Shown: piece after piece, positions 42,601 to 53,033 of the stretch
Position numbering within the stretch: the stretch's first letter is position 1
How the letters are laid out: every line of letters starts with the position of its first letter
Translations under genes and position numbers: made by a program
The notes under the pieces: generated by a model
What the model was told of the DNA's origin: nothing
The model's database searches: none
The model's input: the letters and a program-made list of their open reading frames with translations, nothing else
DNA from: Saccoglossus kowalevskii
Lineage: Eukaryota > Hemichordata > Enteropneusta > Harrimaniidae
Length of the DNA: 64,000 bases
Direction: 5' to 3'
Assembly (NCBI RefSeq): GCF_000003605.2
Contig: NW_003133346.1
Coordinates: 30,015 to 94,014 of the forward strand

Positions 42601-45600
42601 TTGATGAGCTTTGGCGTGCCCTTTGAACAGTTATTCTATGTCTTTGTCACATGTGCATATATGTTTATATTATATTCTTGTTTTCATTTCTTGTTTTTAC
42701 AGGGCAAGCCTTTAGGTGGCCTTATAGTGTGGTATACCGGGTACAGCATTTCTATAGTATCGTTAACGGTTTCCTTGGTGATTTTTTTTTACTTTAAGTA
42801 CGTATGTGACATGTATGTTCTCTTCGTTCAATAATTATATTGGGATTCATAGTTGTTCGGTCATTTCTCTTGTGATATTGTAATTCAGTCCGAAATATCT
42901 CATAATATAATTGGCATGCTCTATTGTGCAAAACTCCATACACGCGAAGGACATTGAGTACTTGGTCCCACTCAATCGTAATACAGATCAATCGTAATAG
43001 TAGTCCCCTCAAACGCAACTAATCTCCAGATATGTATGTAAAAGGATTGGTAACCATCACTGATTATAATGTTCACTGATCTCGTTAACAAGTATTAATG
43101 CGTACGTGATATATTACTCTTCTAATATTATTGATACCGATTATTATTTGTATTCCACGTAATAGAAACCTGTCGTGTCCCCGAATCACCTTGCACAAGA
43201 ATCTGTTTTTTTCATTCATCTTCAACTGTATATGCTGGACTCTATGGTTTGCTATTGTGGCTGAACATCCGTACATACTCGAAAGTGATAACGAGGCAAG
43301 TATGGCATATACATAATAGAATCAATAAAAATAACAAAATAGGAGCCCTAAGTGACTGGGAAAGATTAAACGGGGAAGGAGCCAAATTAACAGATGTTAT
43401 TTTGGTCCGACCTCTTATATATGACTGCTGCAGCATACATTCCGAACACAAAAGGCATAGCTTAGGATACAATAGGAAGAGGGTAATTTTTAAATATCAA
43501 GCTTAAACTCGTCGTTCAGAAGTTTATCTGTCTGTCTGTGTGACTGTATTTATAATTGTACAAACAGTCAGTTAGGCAAGATGGTTCTACTTGCCATGAT
43601 CAACTGCGTTGCGGTGTGTATGACAAAATGGACTTTAATGATCGTTTGTTTTCAATTCACATACTAGTATTGTAACTTGCTACTTCAGTGAGTTTAAGTT
43701 ACACCGCCAAGATAATTCTGCGTCGAGTTTAATCATGCCAGTTCGATTCCCAGATGGTTCGTGAATAATTAGCAACTGTTGGAGAAAAACGTCGCATACT
43801 TTGTCTGTAATACGTGGTTGTTGAATCATTGGCTGTTATTGTCGCCACTCATCAACCGTGTCTTGTCTACGTACAGCCATACATTATATAGTATTGGTAA
43901 CACTAGTTTTAAGTGGGTACAATTATGTGAAAGTTCTCCCTATTTTGAACTGAAATCACACTTTCTAGAAGTATTGTTCATCGATTCCGAACGATCAGTC
44001 ACGTATTTCACTCGCTCCAGGAGACGCCGCAAGGGTGTTGAGCGAGACTCGACGTGTTCACAGACCGTAATAGCTCCGGATGTCGGAATCATCGGGAAAA
44101 ACTTACAGTTATCGTGAGTGAATCATTCGGTTTACTGCGCACTGTTTCTCACCAATGATGTTTTATTCATTCGCATTTATGTTTGTTTGTTTGTTTGTTT
44201 GTTTGTTTGTCGGCGAACAGAAATATACTCAGTACCTTGCACAGTCTCAGACATTGCAAACCCCTGAACTCTGAAAAGTCATTATCAAATACATGAACAA
44301 CCATTTCCATAATAGCATCACGAGTCGCATGCACATGGGAATAACAGGTCTCCTATAAGATTTATGCCGAGATTTAACTTACGATCAAATGATAGCATGT
44401 AATACATATTCCCCTGACTCCGTGACCATTCACTCAAAACCAATCAACCACAGAATCAAACGTCACGTACAACGGTGGGTAATTAGGCCTGCGAGGTTTG
44501 AATTGCTAGCTCAGAGATTTTTGCGGATTGAACGAGTGAGACGTCATACCTGCCGCCTGTCTTGTTCCTTTGGTTTCATGCTTGTATGAACCGTATTCAC
44601 ACGTTGCGTTTGAGTGAGTGTTAATTCGCCGACTACTGATTGCGGTGTCTCAAGTGGCTGTATTAAAAAAATTAGATTGTCTAAGGTCGTGGCCGATTAT
44701 AGTCGAGCGTAATGCAATATTGGGGCACGGCGTCTCTTGTGAACAATGCAGTACTATATCATTGACTTATGCAGTATGTTTTAAAATTGCCGATAGGTAT
44801 GAACAATTCTTCACATGACATAACGTCGATAATATTTAAGCCATGGTATCCACGCAATGCTGTATAGTTCTAACTATAGACAACACAGAAGAATTCTAAG
44901 AGGGAGGAATTTGTCTTAATATTTCCCTTCTCCACTTACAATCAACACACATTTTATAATTACAGTGAACATTCCGAGGTATTTTTTTTTATCCAGGTCA
45001 TTTTGTTAGACGTGCTCACAACATTAATAGCTAGCGTTTGCGAATAGTTTGAGGAAAATGCATGAAACAAGTATTGTTGTCGCTTCTGATGTGATGTTAT
45101 TGATTAAGAACAGTAACAGGTTGACTATTTGGTAGTCACGTAAATGCCTAAAGGCGGCTATTTGGAATGCCTTTACCGTATTGTTGATCCAACTCCTCTA
45201 AGTCTTCTCGTATAACCAGAATAACACAGCTTGTACATCTGTTCGAGTAATTATATTCTCATTTGGCCAAACTGAAACTCGAGTGTATTCTAGTGTTCGA
45301 ATACCAGGTCGTTTTAATTGAATGTTGTCAAAGGTCTGATACAATTTCATTCACAGGACAAGTGTATTCTATTTACTTAAATATGTCTGACATTGGTGAG
45401 TGCAATTACACGTTTCGAGTTTGGTAACATCGATTATATTATTTTGTTTCATTATTTGTTCAGGGTACCCAAGTTTCATGCAAAATACTTAATGTGATGA
45501 TGCAATATTTCTGGACGTCAAACTATTACTGGATGTTGTGTGAAGGCATCTATCTGCACACTCTTATCGTAGTAGCTGTGTTCTCCGATAGGAATAGACT

Positions 45601-48600
45601 CATATGGTACTATCTGCTCGGATGGGGTAAGATCTATAACAATGTCCTGAATGTGTGTCAGTGAGATTCTGACCCGTCGTGAGTTTATCTATGTGTATAA
45701 ATTATTATATATGTAACTTGTGCAGGAATCCTAGCACCTTCATTCTAGACACCCGAATGTGTCTGTAAAACATTGAGCTGATAGAGAAACAGTCTGGAGG
45801 AAAGTGGTTTATTCCTGGCTTGTTCGGTGTATGTTACTGTTGTTAAATATTTCATCAAATATTACCACCCTCGGGTTGTGCAAATGCACACGTGCTTTCT
45901 ATCTATACAACTCTGTCGTGTTATCACTGAAATGTGACCGATATAAATGTGTTCTGCCCTGTAGCCATTAAGAATCGGTAGAGAGTTTGACTAAATAATG
46001 CACTTAGGTGTGTTCTGACTAGCAGAACACACATTTCCAGCGAGCGTGTTAAAATAAATACCATGTTTTGTGCTGCCAATCAATACATGGATACGCAATC
46101 AATAACTCAATTATTGACAACTTTAATTAAATAATTCCTTATTGAGAATAAAATTGACTGGCTGTAAACATAATGTTTGTTTGCAGTGGCCGTGTGTGGG
46201 AAGCAACTCGACACCGCACTTCTTCTAGTCAATATATTTAATCATATGTGGGATTATCCGAACTAATATTATAATCTTATCCTGCAAAAGATTAGGTTAA
46301 AGCGCGTGATCTTTTGCGGGTGTCTCATTTCTCATTCAAAACTATTCAAGGCGCGTAGACGCCTGTATAATTGGTGATTACGTTCATAATTAATACAAAA
46401 TTACATCTTCTGTAACTTTGTTTTTCCAGGGTGTCCATGTTTTATATTTCACCAAGTATATACCGTAATTGTATTGATTTCTTTGCAGTTGTGCCGTTTA
46501 TTCCTGTAACTATTTACACTATTCTGCGAGCAGTTGAAGGGCACGGAGAGTAAGTTTTACGTCACATTACCGTTAATGTCTTTGAACAAAACTGGAAATT
46601 GTGATTTAGCTTACCCTGTGCCTATCCAACCCAGTCAAATAAACAACGCCATAAAAAAACCTAATAGCCTCATATTTTAATCAACTGTATCAAGTATATG
46701 GTTGTTATGGTTATTCATATAAATCCCCAAACATGCTGAATCATTCATTTCATTATATATCATCTAATGTGTAGTGTATATTTCTATCCAGGTGCTGGTT
46801 CTTTGGTACTGACTATGAGTTTATTATTGCTGGGCCAATCATTGCTGTTCTAGTAGTAAGTATTTGCAATATATACCCCCCCCCACACACACACACATTC
46901 CAAGTGAGTTTGTTGTATACTTTCACCATGCTAACTGCTGTTTACATGATAGTCGTCCAATTGATTTATATTTTCTTTTCGTCTGTGTAGATCAACTTTG
47001 TACTATTGCTGAATATAGTAAGAGTCCTGGTCACAAAACTCAGAGCCACGCATACACCGGATACTCACAATTATAAGTAAGTATGAATTTCAAGTCACAT
47101 ACAAACTCTCTCTCTTTGGATTGTAGCGCACCCGCGTTACGCGGCGTGTGCGCCATGGTATGCCGCGTTGACGAGGTAGCAAAGACCTGCCAAGACCCTA
47201 TGTAGAGTTATTGAAGAATGACTGTGTTGTGTGTAACGCCTTGGCCAATCAGCGCCGAGCAAGGTGTCTACCATTCCCTGTCTACATACATGAATATCAG
47301 ATAATGATACCGCATGTGCCTGTTATTTATATATATATTATGGGATGATCACTTCATTTTAGTACTTTTCAACAGTATTCACTCCATCAATGATGCATAT
47401 TAAACGACATTATTATACGTAAAGAGTGGCGTTTAAAAAAAAAAACGTCATGTAAATATCGTGTTGCATTCATTATCATCCTGTGCTTTCGTAAAGCCCT
47501 CTTCTTATGAGATTTAAAACACACAAGGAAATTGAGTTTTATGTTCAAATATACCAACTGATTGGTTTCATTCAATATAGTCATGGGTTTATTTATTGAA
47601 AATCGATCAATTCAGTATTCTTCAACAGATTATCTCCGGTGTTGTGTTACTGATCACTGCTTTTCATGTGGTATCTTTCAGGAAAGCTGTGCGCGCTACT
47701 CTCATTTTATTACCTTTATTGGGATTGCACTACATAATCATGCCATTTCAGCCAGCAAAGACTGGTATGGCCAAACAAATATACGATCTCATTATTGCTA
47801 TTTTGATCGCGTTTCAGGTGAGTGTTAATAACTACAATGTAATACATTTAAATATACTGGATTCTTATTCCATTTCACTGTTCTAAAACCATGGTTTTAC
47901 ACAAAACTGTTTAGAGTTGAATAAAACGCCAGTTGCATCGAACTGACTATTTTTTTTAAAAAAGGTAAAATAAGATAACTAATGGAACTAGAATAATGTC
48001 AAATAACTATTCTGCCTATTATTGTTTCCCAGTAAAAAATAATTTAGAACAACGAAATAAATCTCTAGCAGTATATATTCTATTCTTATCAGTATATGAA
48101 ATGAATACTGTACATACAACCAATGAAACATTGGATTCATGACAGGCTTCGAGTGCCATCTGTTAGTATAGGCAGTCGCCCTAACTTTCCCCTTTTCAGT
48201 GCTAGGGCATTAACCATCATACCCTACCTCCGAGTTTCTAATGTTTCAATCCCTCCCTTAGCATTACAAGAATCTATATCGATCGCCAACGATTGCAACA
48301 TATACTGTCGGTGATGTATTACTCTGAAAAAGCGTCTCCAGTAGTGTGTTACTCAGATTTATGTCATTTGAGAGACAGCCCGATGGGTGTTTTAGTGTAC
48401 ATTTGAAGCGAAGTACTGTACGCCCCTCACCAGCTATCGTATTGTCATAGATTTGTTTCGTTTTATTTGTCGTTGCCTTTCGTGTTGCCTGGATACTTCA
48501 TGCGTGTGTTTGTCAACAACAATTGTCCCAATGTTTGTTAATACTCACATAATTTTTTCCGGTTTTTTATTGCAGGGATTCTTTGTGGCATGTATCTTCT

Positions 48601-51106
48601 GCTTTTTCAACGGCGAGGTAATGGATACCCTCTATAGATACATACGGAATTTTCTTTTGACACACCCCCTGTCCAATTCATCATCATCTGCGCATGCTTC
48701 CAAAAAGTCATCCGCCTACAAAAAGAAAGCCACTTCAACTACATCTGCATGACACCTTCAAAGTTAGTTGGCTTTTTCTATAGTTTGTCTACAGTATCTC
48801 CCGTTATTTTACTCCTATGATGTGTATTTCTTTTCACTTTATGTAAGGGAAATAGTGAGAGTTTCGTGGTCCAGCAAAAGCTTTTGTACAAGTAAATGTC
48901 AGGTGTTTACTATTGATGTTTACCTTACTAGTTTGAGACAAGGTTTTTTGATGATTTTTTCTCACTCGCATTTTAGTTATTTGTTACCCCACAAAACAAT
49001 TTCGCTTATTCGTGGATTAGATTTCAAGTTTAAGTACAAGCATTATTACAAGTATAGTTACCCAGATAGACACAAAATTCAAGATTACTGTACATGTATT
49101 GACAAGTTTCCTCAAGGTAGTTTTATGGTAATCAGTAGCTATGTAACGTACGTCGTCTGATATGGATTTGTATTCGCACATTCCCACTGCACCGCACTGC
49201 ATACGGATTTCGGAAGTGTCTCTCAAAAACATCAATGCGTCTAACCATTTTTTGTGCTTCTTCGACTGGCTCTTTTTGCCGTGTGAAACACATAATAAAA
49301 ATGCTAAATAAATGTTAAAGCAAAAATTTAGACATACCAAATTTAAGTCCGGACCCCCGTCTTTGTTTTGCTATTATTGATAATGATTATCGTGTCGTTC
49401 TTTATTCCCCTATCGCTTCACTTGAAAGTGACCGAGTTTACAGATTTCAACATCAGAACATTAACCTTGCTAGCAGACTTACATACTCGTTAGTGATTTT
49501 TTTAAATAAAATAAAATATTATGGGAATGTTTATATGGCGAAATCCTGGTTACCGCGAAAGAAATGTTGCTTTTTCCGCGGCCATTTATACACTTTCTTG
49601 AAATTTTATTGAAAAAAAACACCAAATAAAATAGACAATGGACTGTTGGCAAGTCTACCTTGCTGGTCGAAAAATAGCATTATCAATTCGAAACACACTC
49701 ATCACAAATGAAGGCGCACTACACCTTACTGCAGTATATTTATTTTTATTTCACGCTTCAATCAAGGGTTTCTATACACATTTCAACTTTCTATTTTGGA
49801 ACACAGTGTATAGAAATAAACGTGACCAGAAACTAATTCTCAAGGAACTAGGGTTCGTGTTTTTCACGCGTATTTACTACAGCTATTGAGTTTTAGTGTT
49901 GGCATACTCGCTGTTTTCAACATCTGTGTTGACGTCACTGAGCTGTCTCGGGGTACTCACGTATTTATTGATGTAGATAGCATGTTACAACGCAGTGGGT
50001 TGTTTTAAACAGCAATATCTTCGTCTCCGTCGAGTAAATAGTACTGCTATTTTCCTGCTTAACACCCTCCTCACGCCGATTTGCACCAGTCTTGTATTTT
50101 TGTTTCCTTAAGGTATGTGTGATTGTTATTTATTAACTAGCACACCTCGCCATGCCGTAGATAATTTGACCTGTTGTAGACAGATTCGTAGTTGTCGATG
50201 CAGACTGTACGTATGGAAGGCAAACAAACAATTATTCCGTGCAATAATGTACCAAGATTTATGTAAATGTCCCATCTAACCCGTTAAAGCTTTCTGCCAT
50301 CTTGCGTTCTCAAGATATGATACCCATTCCTACATTGGATGACACCAGGGGGTGAGTCAAAATTGTGTCCGTTTCACGTACTTGATTAAGCATGGTAATA
50401 ATACATCCACGGGCTTGCTACTTACTCCATCATCTGCAGACCGGATTGTACCACTCCGAGCTACAATTCTCACTCACCTCTAAACTAACTATTGCTAACT
50501 GCTCATTTACATTTACGTGCGTGGCTGCGGCGTATAAACGGCACGCCCTCTGCGGCTCCGTGCGCGCGCGCTGTGTAAATACACATTCAATGAATTAATA
50601 TGTGTCATTTAGATATCCATAATAATAAACAGTCTAAAATTCAGGTGTAGTGGTATCATGGGGGCGCTATAACGCCGATTAATACATACAGATAGCATAA
50701 CTTGACTAACGTGCTTTACATAATTTAAATGATAATGTTTTTCAATGCTTTTTTCATTTGCCCCCTCGTAAGTGTATTTTCCCATGATCCTTTTCAGATC
50801 CGGGCGCAGATAGCAAGGAAGTATAGGAGCTACAAGTATGTAAGGAGGGGTAGTGATTTCCGTACGAGGGCGAGGTCCCTCTATTACACGACGACCACGG
50901 AGGTAATACAAACACAAGGAGATTCTCCTGAACAAAACCGGAAGCATGTCCCTGATGATAGTCCTAGCGCTCGTACCAAACTTAAAAACGAAAAGCGAAA
51001 CGGATTTCAGCGTGATAGCAACGCGAACTCCAAAAACTCCTTACTCCGGGAAGAATACTGCCGGCGGAACTCCGACAATAATGACGTCAGTACGTCGCTT
51101 GTGTAG
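33545..51106 (+). CDS. Calcitonin-receptor-like class B (secretin family) GPCR, full gene
   Basis: The product is a peptide-hormone receptor of the plasma membrane, expected to couple mainly through Gs. It has 14 coding exons totalling 1545 nt (514 residues plus stop), and all junctions keep frame. The parts in order are a signal peptide (about residues 1-20), a hormone-binding domain with six conserved cysteines and the [10 protein letters not shown] signature (about 60-155), seven helices, and a basic Ser-rich tail. Best match by motif is the CALCR/CALCRL/DH31R group: TLHKN in TM2, SCKIL and [10 protein letters not shown] in TM3, YYLLGW in TM4, [11 protein letters not shown] in TM5, LLPLLG in TM6, GFFVA in TM7. 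Human relatives are about 460-490 residues; the extra length is in the tail. Oddities are one GC-AG intron, Phe instead of Tyr in TM7, Val after the TM4 GW, and an alternative C-terminus. Vertebrate members pair with RAMPs; nothing here shows that. Confidence 0.95.
34274..34345 (+). CDS. Receptor exon 2: N-terminal extracellular segment
   Basis: 72 nt, phase 0 at both ends, acceptor CTTATTCAG and donor CAG|GTAACA. It codes for IVGLCDGG followed by an acidic-aromatic stretch ([11 protein letters not shown]). The first residues probably complete the signal peptide. This part of the family is poorly conserved and is placed here by frame and position. Confidence 0.75.
35818..35935 (+). CDS. Receptor exon 3: N-terminal helix of hormone domain
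   Basis: 118 nt, ending in phase 1 with donor GGCG|GTGAGT. It codes for an amphipathic helix ([16 protein letters not shown]) followed by Cys, the first of the six hormone-domain cysteines, as in other class B receptors. Confidence 0.88.
36946..37056 (+). CDS. Receptor exon 4: hormone-binding domain core
   Basis: 111 nt. It codes for [17 protein letters not shown], then FINCPYF, giving cysteines 2 to 4 and the Asp and Trp residues that define the HRM fold. NRT and NDT are N-glycosylation sequons. A second frame is also open across this exon but lacks all of these residues. Confidence 0.95.
37195..37394. mobile_element. Inverted-repeat (MITE-like) element in intron 4
   Basis: About 200 bp bounded by TACTGGAAAATACTTTATT on the left and, on the opposite strand, TACTGTAAAATACTTTATT on the right. 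Both arms continue into matching TTTATTTTCGCTGA-type sequence. TA at each edge fits a TA target site as used by Tc1/mariner-type elements. It has no coding capacity. Confidence 0.65.
37844..38900. repeat. Composite interspersed repeat with terminal hairpin and internal repeats, intron 4
   Basis: It opens with a strong hairpin (GTCCCCGTTCGGAC at 37844 against GTCCGAAAACGGGGAC ending 37876) and a (TCCG)n-rich tract, then repeats two modules several times. One module is GACTGGCAGCCATCTTG followed by TTTTTTGAAAATGTTGTATT; the other is TACATGTTAGGATACATGTC. A larger segment starting GAGTCATAT recurs at about 37914 and 38318. There is no ORF of note. Family unknown to me; the right boundary is approximate. 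Confidence 0.6.
38930..38972. mobile_element. Single end of a TTAA-flanked inverted-repeat element
   Basis: CAACCCCTCCGCT followed by TTAA (38973-38976) matches the right terminus of the element at 18681-18837 and relatives. I find no left end nearby, so this looks like a truncated copy or chance similarity of one terminus. Confidence 0.3.
39626..40465. repeat. Perfect tandem duplication, 2 x 420 bp, intron 4
   Basis: Copy 1 (39626-40045) and copy 2 (40046-40465) are identical at every base I compared, with an exact 420-bp offset. Each copy begins with a hairpin GATTGTAG...CTACAATC. The unit carries an AT-rich open frame on the - strand in both copies, with no recognisable domain. Confidence 0.95.
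41658..41761 (+). CDS. Receptor exon 5: end of hormone-binding domain
   Basis: 104 nt, entering with two bases of a split codon and leaving in phase 0. It codes for [11 protein letters not shown] and then [10 protein letters not shown], supplying cysteines 5 and 6. It matches the family pattern of C, G-W, then W-S-N-Y-T-x-C. The NNT and NYT sequons are typical of calcitonin-type receptors. Confidence 0.95.
42062..42241. mobile_element. Inverted-repeat (MITE-like) element in intron 5
   Basis: A left arm of about 34 bp beginning CAAATGGCCGCCGAGAACTC is matched on the opposite strand by a right arm beginning CAAATGGTCGCCGAGAACTC, with both arms continuing into AGTG(A/G)GAG. The 180-bp length fits a non-autonomous DNA transposon. 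No clear target duplication is visible. Confidence 0.65.
42703..42797 (+). CDS. Receptor exon 6: first transmembrane helix
   Basis: 95 nt, phase 0 to phase 2. It codes for [17 protein letters not shown] followed by a run of hydrophobic residues ending FFYFK, which is TM1 of a class B receptor. Donor AA|GTACGT. Confidence 0.92.
43166..43295 (+). CDS. Receptor exon 7: second transmembrane helix
   Basis: 130 nt. It codes for [17 protein letters not shown], then a hydrophobic helix and an acidic first extracellular loop. His in LHKN corresponds to the conserved TM2 His. The exon ends GAG followed by GCAAGT, a GC donor; the codon phase joins it cleanly to exon 8, and no GT donor nearby keeps frame and sense. 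Confidence 0.93.
44178..44211. repeat. (TTTG)n microsatellite in intron 7
   Basis: About eight uninterrupted TTTG units, the same motif as the core of the large array at 20561-20836. Confidence 0.9.
45464..45626 (+). CDS. Receptor exon 8: TM3 and start of TM4
   Basis: 163 nt, phase 0 to phase 1. It codes for [12 protein letters not shown], then [15 protein letters not shown] and WYYLLGW. It includes the TM3 Cys expected to form the disulfide with the second extracellular loop, the conserved Glu of CEG, and the TM4 Trp. This exon alone identifies the calcitonin-receptor group. Confidence 0.96.
46281..46320. repeat. Inverted repeat in intron 8
   Basis: Arms CCTGCAAAAGAT (46281-46292) and ATCTTTTGCGGG (46309-46320) pair with one mismatch. 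A second, shorter hairpin (GTGTGTTCTG / CAGAACACAC) lies at 46008-46032 in the same intron. Confidence 0.55.
46489..46549 (+). CDS. Receptor exon 9: TM4 to second extracellular loop
   Basis: 61 nt, the same length and phases as the equivalent exon of the CRHR-like gene at 62699-62759. It codes for [21 protein letters not shown]. The split codon makes GW followed by Val where most class B receptors have Gly. Confidence 0.93.
46792..46855 (+). CDS. Receptor exon 10: second extracellular loop and start of TM5
   Basis: 64 nt. It codes for [10 protein letters not shown] and then [13 protein letters not shown] is the invariant loop-2 pair of class B receptors. Donor GTA|GTAAGT. Confidence 0.93.
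46991..47076 (+). CDS. Receptor exon 11: TM5 and third intracellular loop
   Basis: 86 nt, identical in length and phase to the CRHR-like exon at 61457-61542. It codes for [19 protein letters not shown], the conserved TM5 exit and K-L-R loop that contacts G proteins in this family. Confidence 0.95.
47682..47817 (+). CDS. Receptor exon 12: TM6, third extracellular loop, start of TM7
   Basis: 136 nt. It codes for [20 protein letters not shown], then PFQPAKTG and a hydrophobic segment ending AFQ. LLPLLG is the class B TM6 signature. Donor CAG|GTGAGT, phase 0. Confidence 0.96.
48576..48617 (+). CDS. Receptor exon 13: 42-nt TM7 exon
   Basis: It codes for [15 protein letters not shown] separate 42-nt, 14-codon exon at this place is a hallmark of class B receptor genes. 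The family has Tyr eight residues in (VATIYCF in human calcitonin receptor); here the codon is TTC, Phe. Donor GAG|GTAATG is weak after the first four bases, which may favour read-through into the short tail. Confidence 0.93.
48618..48752 (+). CDS. Alternative short C-terminus by read-through of intron 13
   Basis: Reading straight through the donor of exon 13 keeps the frame open for 44 codons to TGA. It gives [14 protein letters not shown] followed by a Ser/Lys-rich tail ending TTSA. NGEV followed by an amphipathic helix-8-like stretch resembles NGEVQ in CALCRL. The resulting protein would be 456 residues, close to the usual family length. AATAAA near 49308 could serve this form. Competes with the distal exon at 50798. 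Confidence 0.45.
   Translation, partial: VMDTLYRYIRNFLLTHPLSNSSSSAHASKKSSAYKKKATSTTSA
50798..51106 (+). CDS. Receptor exon 14: long C-terminal tail
   Basis: After acceptor CTTTTCAG the frame runs 102 codons to TAG. It joins NGE to [20 protein letters not shown], which fits helix 8, followed by a Ser/Asn/Arg-rich tail. RRGS is a PKA-type site, and the last residues STSLV form a class I PDZ ligand. Acceptor quality, phase 0 and in-frame helix 8 support it. AATAAA at 51474-51479 is a plausible polyadenylation signal. Confidence 0.85.
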   Translation: MRAQIARKYRSYKYVRRGSDFRTRARSLYYTTTTEVIQTQGDSPEQNRKHVPDDSPSARTKLKNEKRNGFQRDSNANSKNSLLREEYCRRNSDNNDVSTSLV

Positions 51107-51473
51107 TGATTTTTGAATTTCGTCGGGGCGCTTTGTGAATTAACGAACCAATGAACGTGCAATGCGTGGTCAGTCCCAGGAACGCTATACGACTGACTGT
51201 CGATGTTGGTGCGAACGAGGCTGTTTTTACTGGCGGATTTTGAAACAAACTATGGAACAGAATTGGAACACAAAACATCAATAATAGTTATGTAATTTTC
51301 TGATTTTGAACATCTAACCTTGAAAACGGATGGTGGGCTGTCAATTGAATCGTGGCAACGTTGCTGGCTATATATGGCCTAGAATTACCGTAAGTTATGG
51401 ACTCGGAGACAGCCTAGCAGCACGAGTCCAGGCAAAAATCGCAACATACCAGCAAAGGTACGCAGCTGTAAAC

Positions 51474-51479
51474 AATAAA
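51474..51479 (+). terminator. Candidate polyadenylation signal of the receptor gene
   Basis: AATAAA, 368 bases after the stop of the long isoform; it is the nearest canonical hexamer I noticed downstream of that stop. Confidence 0.4.
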
Positions 51480-52385
51480 TGTTGAAAAAAAGAAGAAATA
51501 ACCGACACGCTGACAACTTGGTGTTCTCGCGTGACGTTGGTATATTTCGCGTGAATTTTGAAGATCGCGTGTCTTAGTATTTCAACGCGTTAAGGTTGTG
51601 GTATGACGTCATGTGTCGTTGACCAATTGTATTTTTATTCAAGTTGAAGATACCCAGGAGGCCGTTACCGAGTAACGAACTTTTTGTTGAATGAGTAGCA
51701 CATTAATTAATTACAAATGGTTTAAAACTAGAGTTCCTTGTGCCAATATATAAATATGTGAGTAATATGTAATTTAACCCTTGGTATCCTGCTAGCTCCA
51801 TGTACTTTTGCATTGACTTGACCAGATTAGGGAACAGAAATGGGTTTATGACGGAAACCTGACGATCTTTTTTTATTTATATCAGTAGATATTTATATAT
51901 ATATAAATGATGATAGTTCGAGTTCATCCCAAATCAGTTGCCCAAATCTGTCAGGTTAATTCACATTACGAATCGATTCGGAGGATGATGTACATTATAC
52001 GTTGCAATGAAATGTCCTCTTTATTATCTGATTACGACCCCTAGATCGCCTGTAGTTGATTTATATTTCTGAAATCCTTTAGCGTCCTTTTAAATAATTC
52101 AATAACTTCAGTGTATACTTTTTATTCGATTGTACAGAAAGTTATTTTACACGATGAAGAGTATTTGCATAAATAAGGCGTGATCGTTGGATGTCACGTG
52201 TTAAGATATATAGGGCTACATTCGTTGATTTAATGGTGTTGAATGTTGAATGGGCCTGGGATGCATTATTATTACGCGTGCCGAACGGAAAAGTGCCAGT
52301 TTGTTGCAGTGTTAAGGTTGCGTAATAGACCACTTTCCCGGAAGTCGAAGATACGCAGTTTCACATGCGCGTGCATGCCGGATAT

Positions 52386-52851
52386 NNNNNNNNNNNNNNN
52401 NNNNNNNNNNNNNNNNNNNNNNNNNNNNNNNNNNNNNNNNNNNNNNNNNNNNNNNNNNNNNNNNNNNNNNNNNNNNNNNNNNNNNNNNNNNNNNNNNNNN
52501 NNNNNNNNNNNNNNNNNNNNNNNNNNNNNNNNNNNNNNNNNNNNNNNNNNNNNNNNNNNNNNNNNNNNNNNNNNNNNNNNNNNNNNNNNNNNNNNNNNNN
52601 NNNNNNNNNNNNNNNNNNNNNNNNNNNNNNNNNNNNNNNNNNNNNNNNNNNNNNNNNNNNNNNNNNNNNNNNNNNNNNNNNNNNNNNNNNNNNNNNNNNN
52701 NNNNNNNNNNNNNNNNNNNNNNNNNNNNNNNNNNNNNNNNNNNNNNNNNNNNNNNNNNNNNNNNNNNNNNNNNNNNNNNNNNNNNNNNNNNNNNNNNNNN
52801 NNNNNNNNNNNNNNNNNNNNNNNNNNNNNNNNNNNNNNNNNNNNNNNNNNN
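52386..52851. other. Assembly gap (N)
   Basis: 466 undetermined bases. Frames that run across it are artefacts. Confidence 1.
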
Positions 52852-53033
52852 GACACGAAAAATAAAAATTCTCTTCTATCAGCATCAATATCAGTAAACT
52901 GACAATTTTGCAATATCCGCCATGACAAAACAAGCGTATCATTCTGCACCCCAGCCTCGCTACTTCTGGCGGCGCCGTATTGTTGTCCTGATTCGGAATA
53001 ATAATTGGCACGGTTTACGAGATACTGAACTGT

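Noticed and set aside
43725-43760. GTTCGATTCCC, a tRNA B-box-like string
   Set aside because: No matching A box or acceptor-stem pairing at the right distance; similar strings near 1393 and 2389 fail in the same way.
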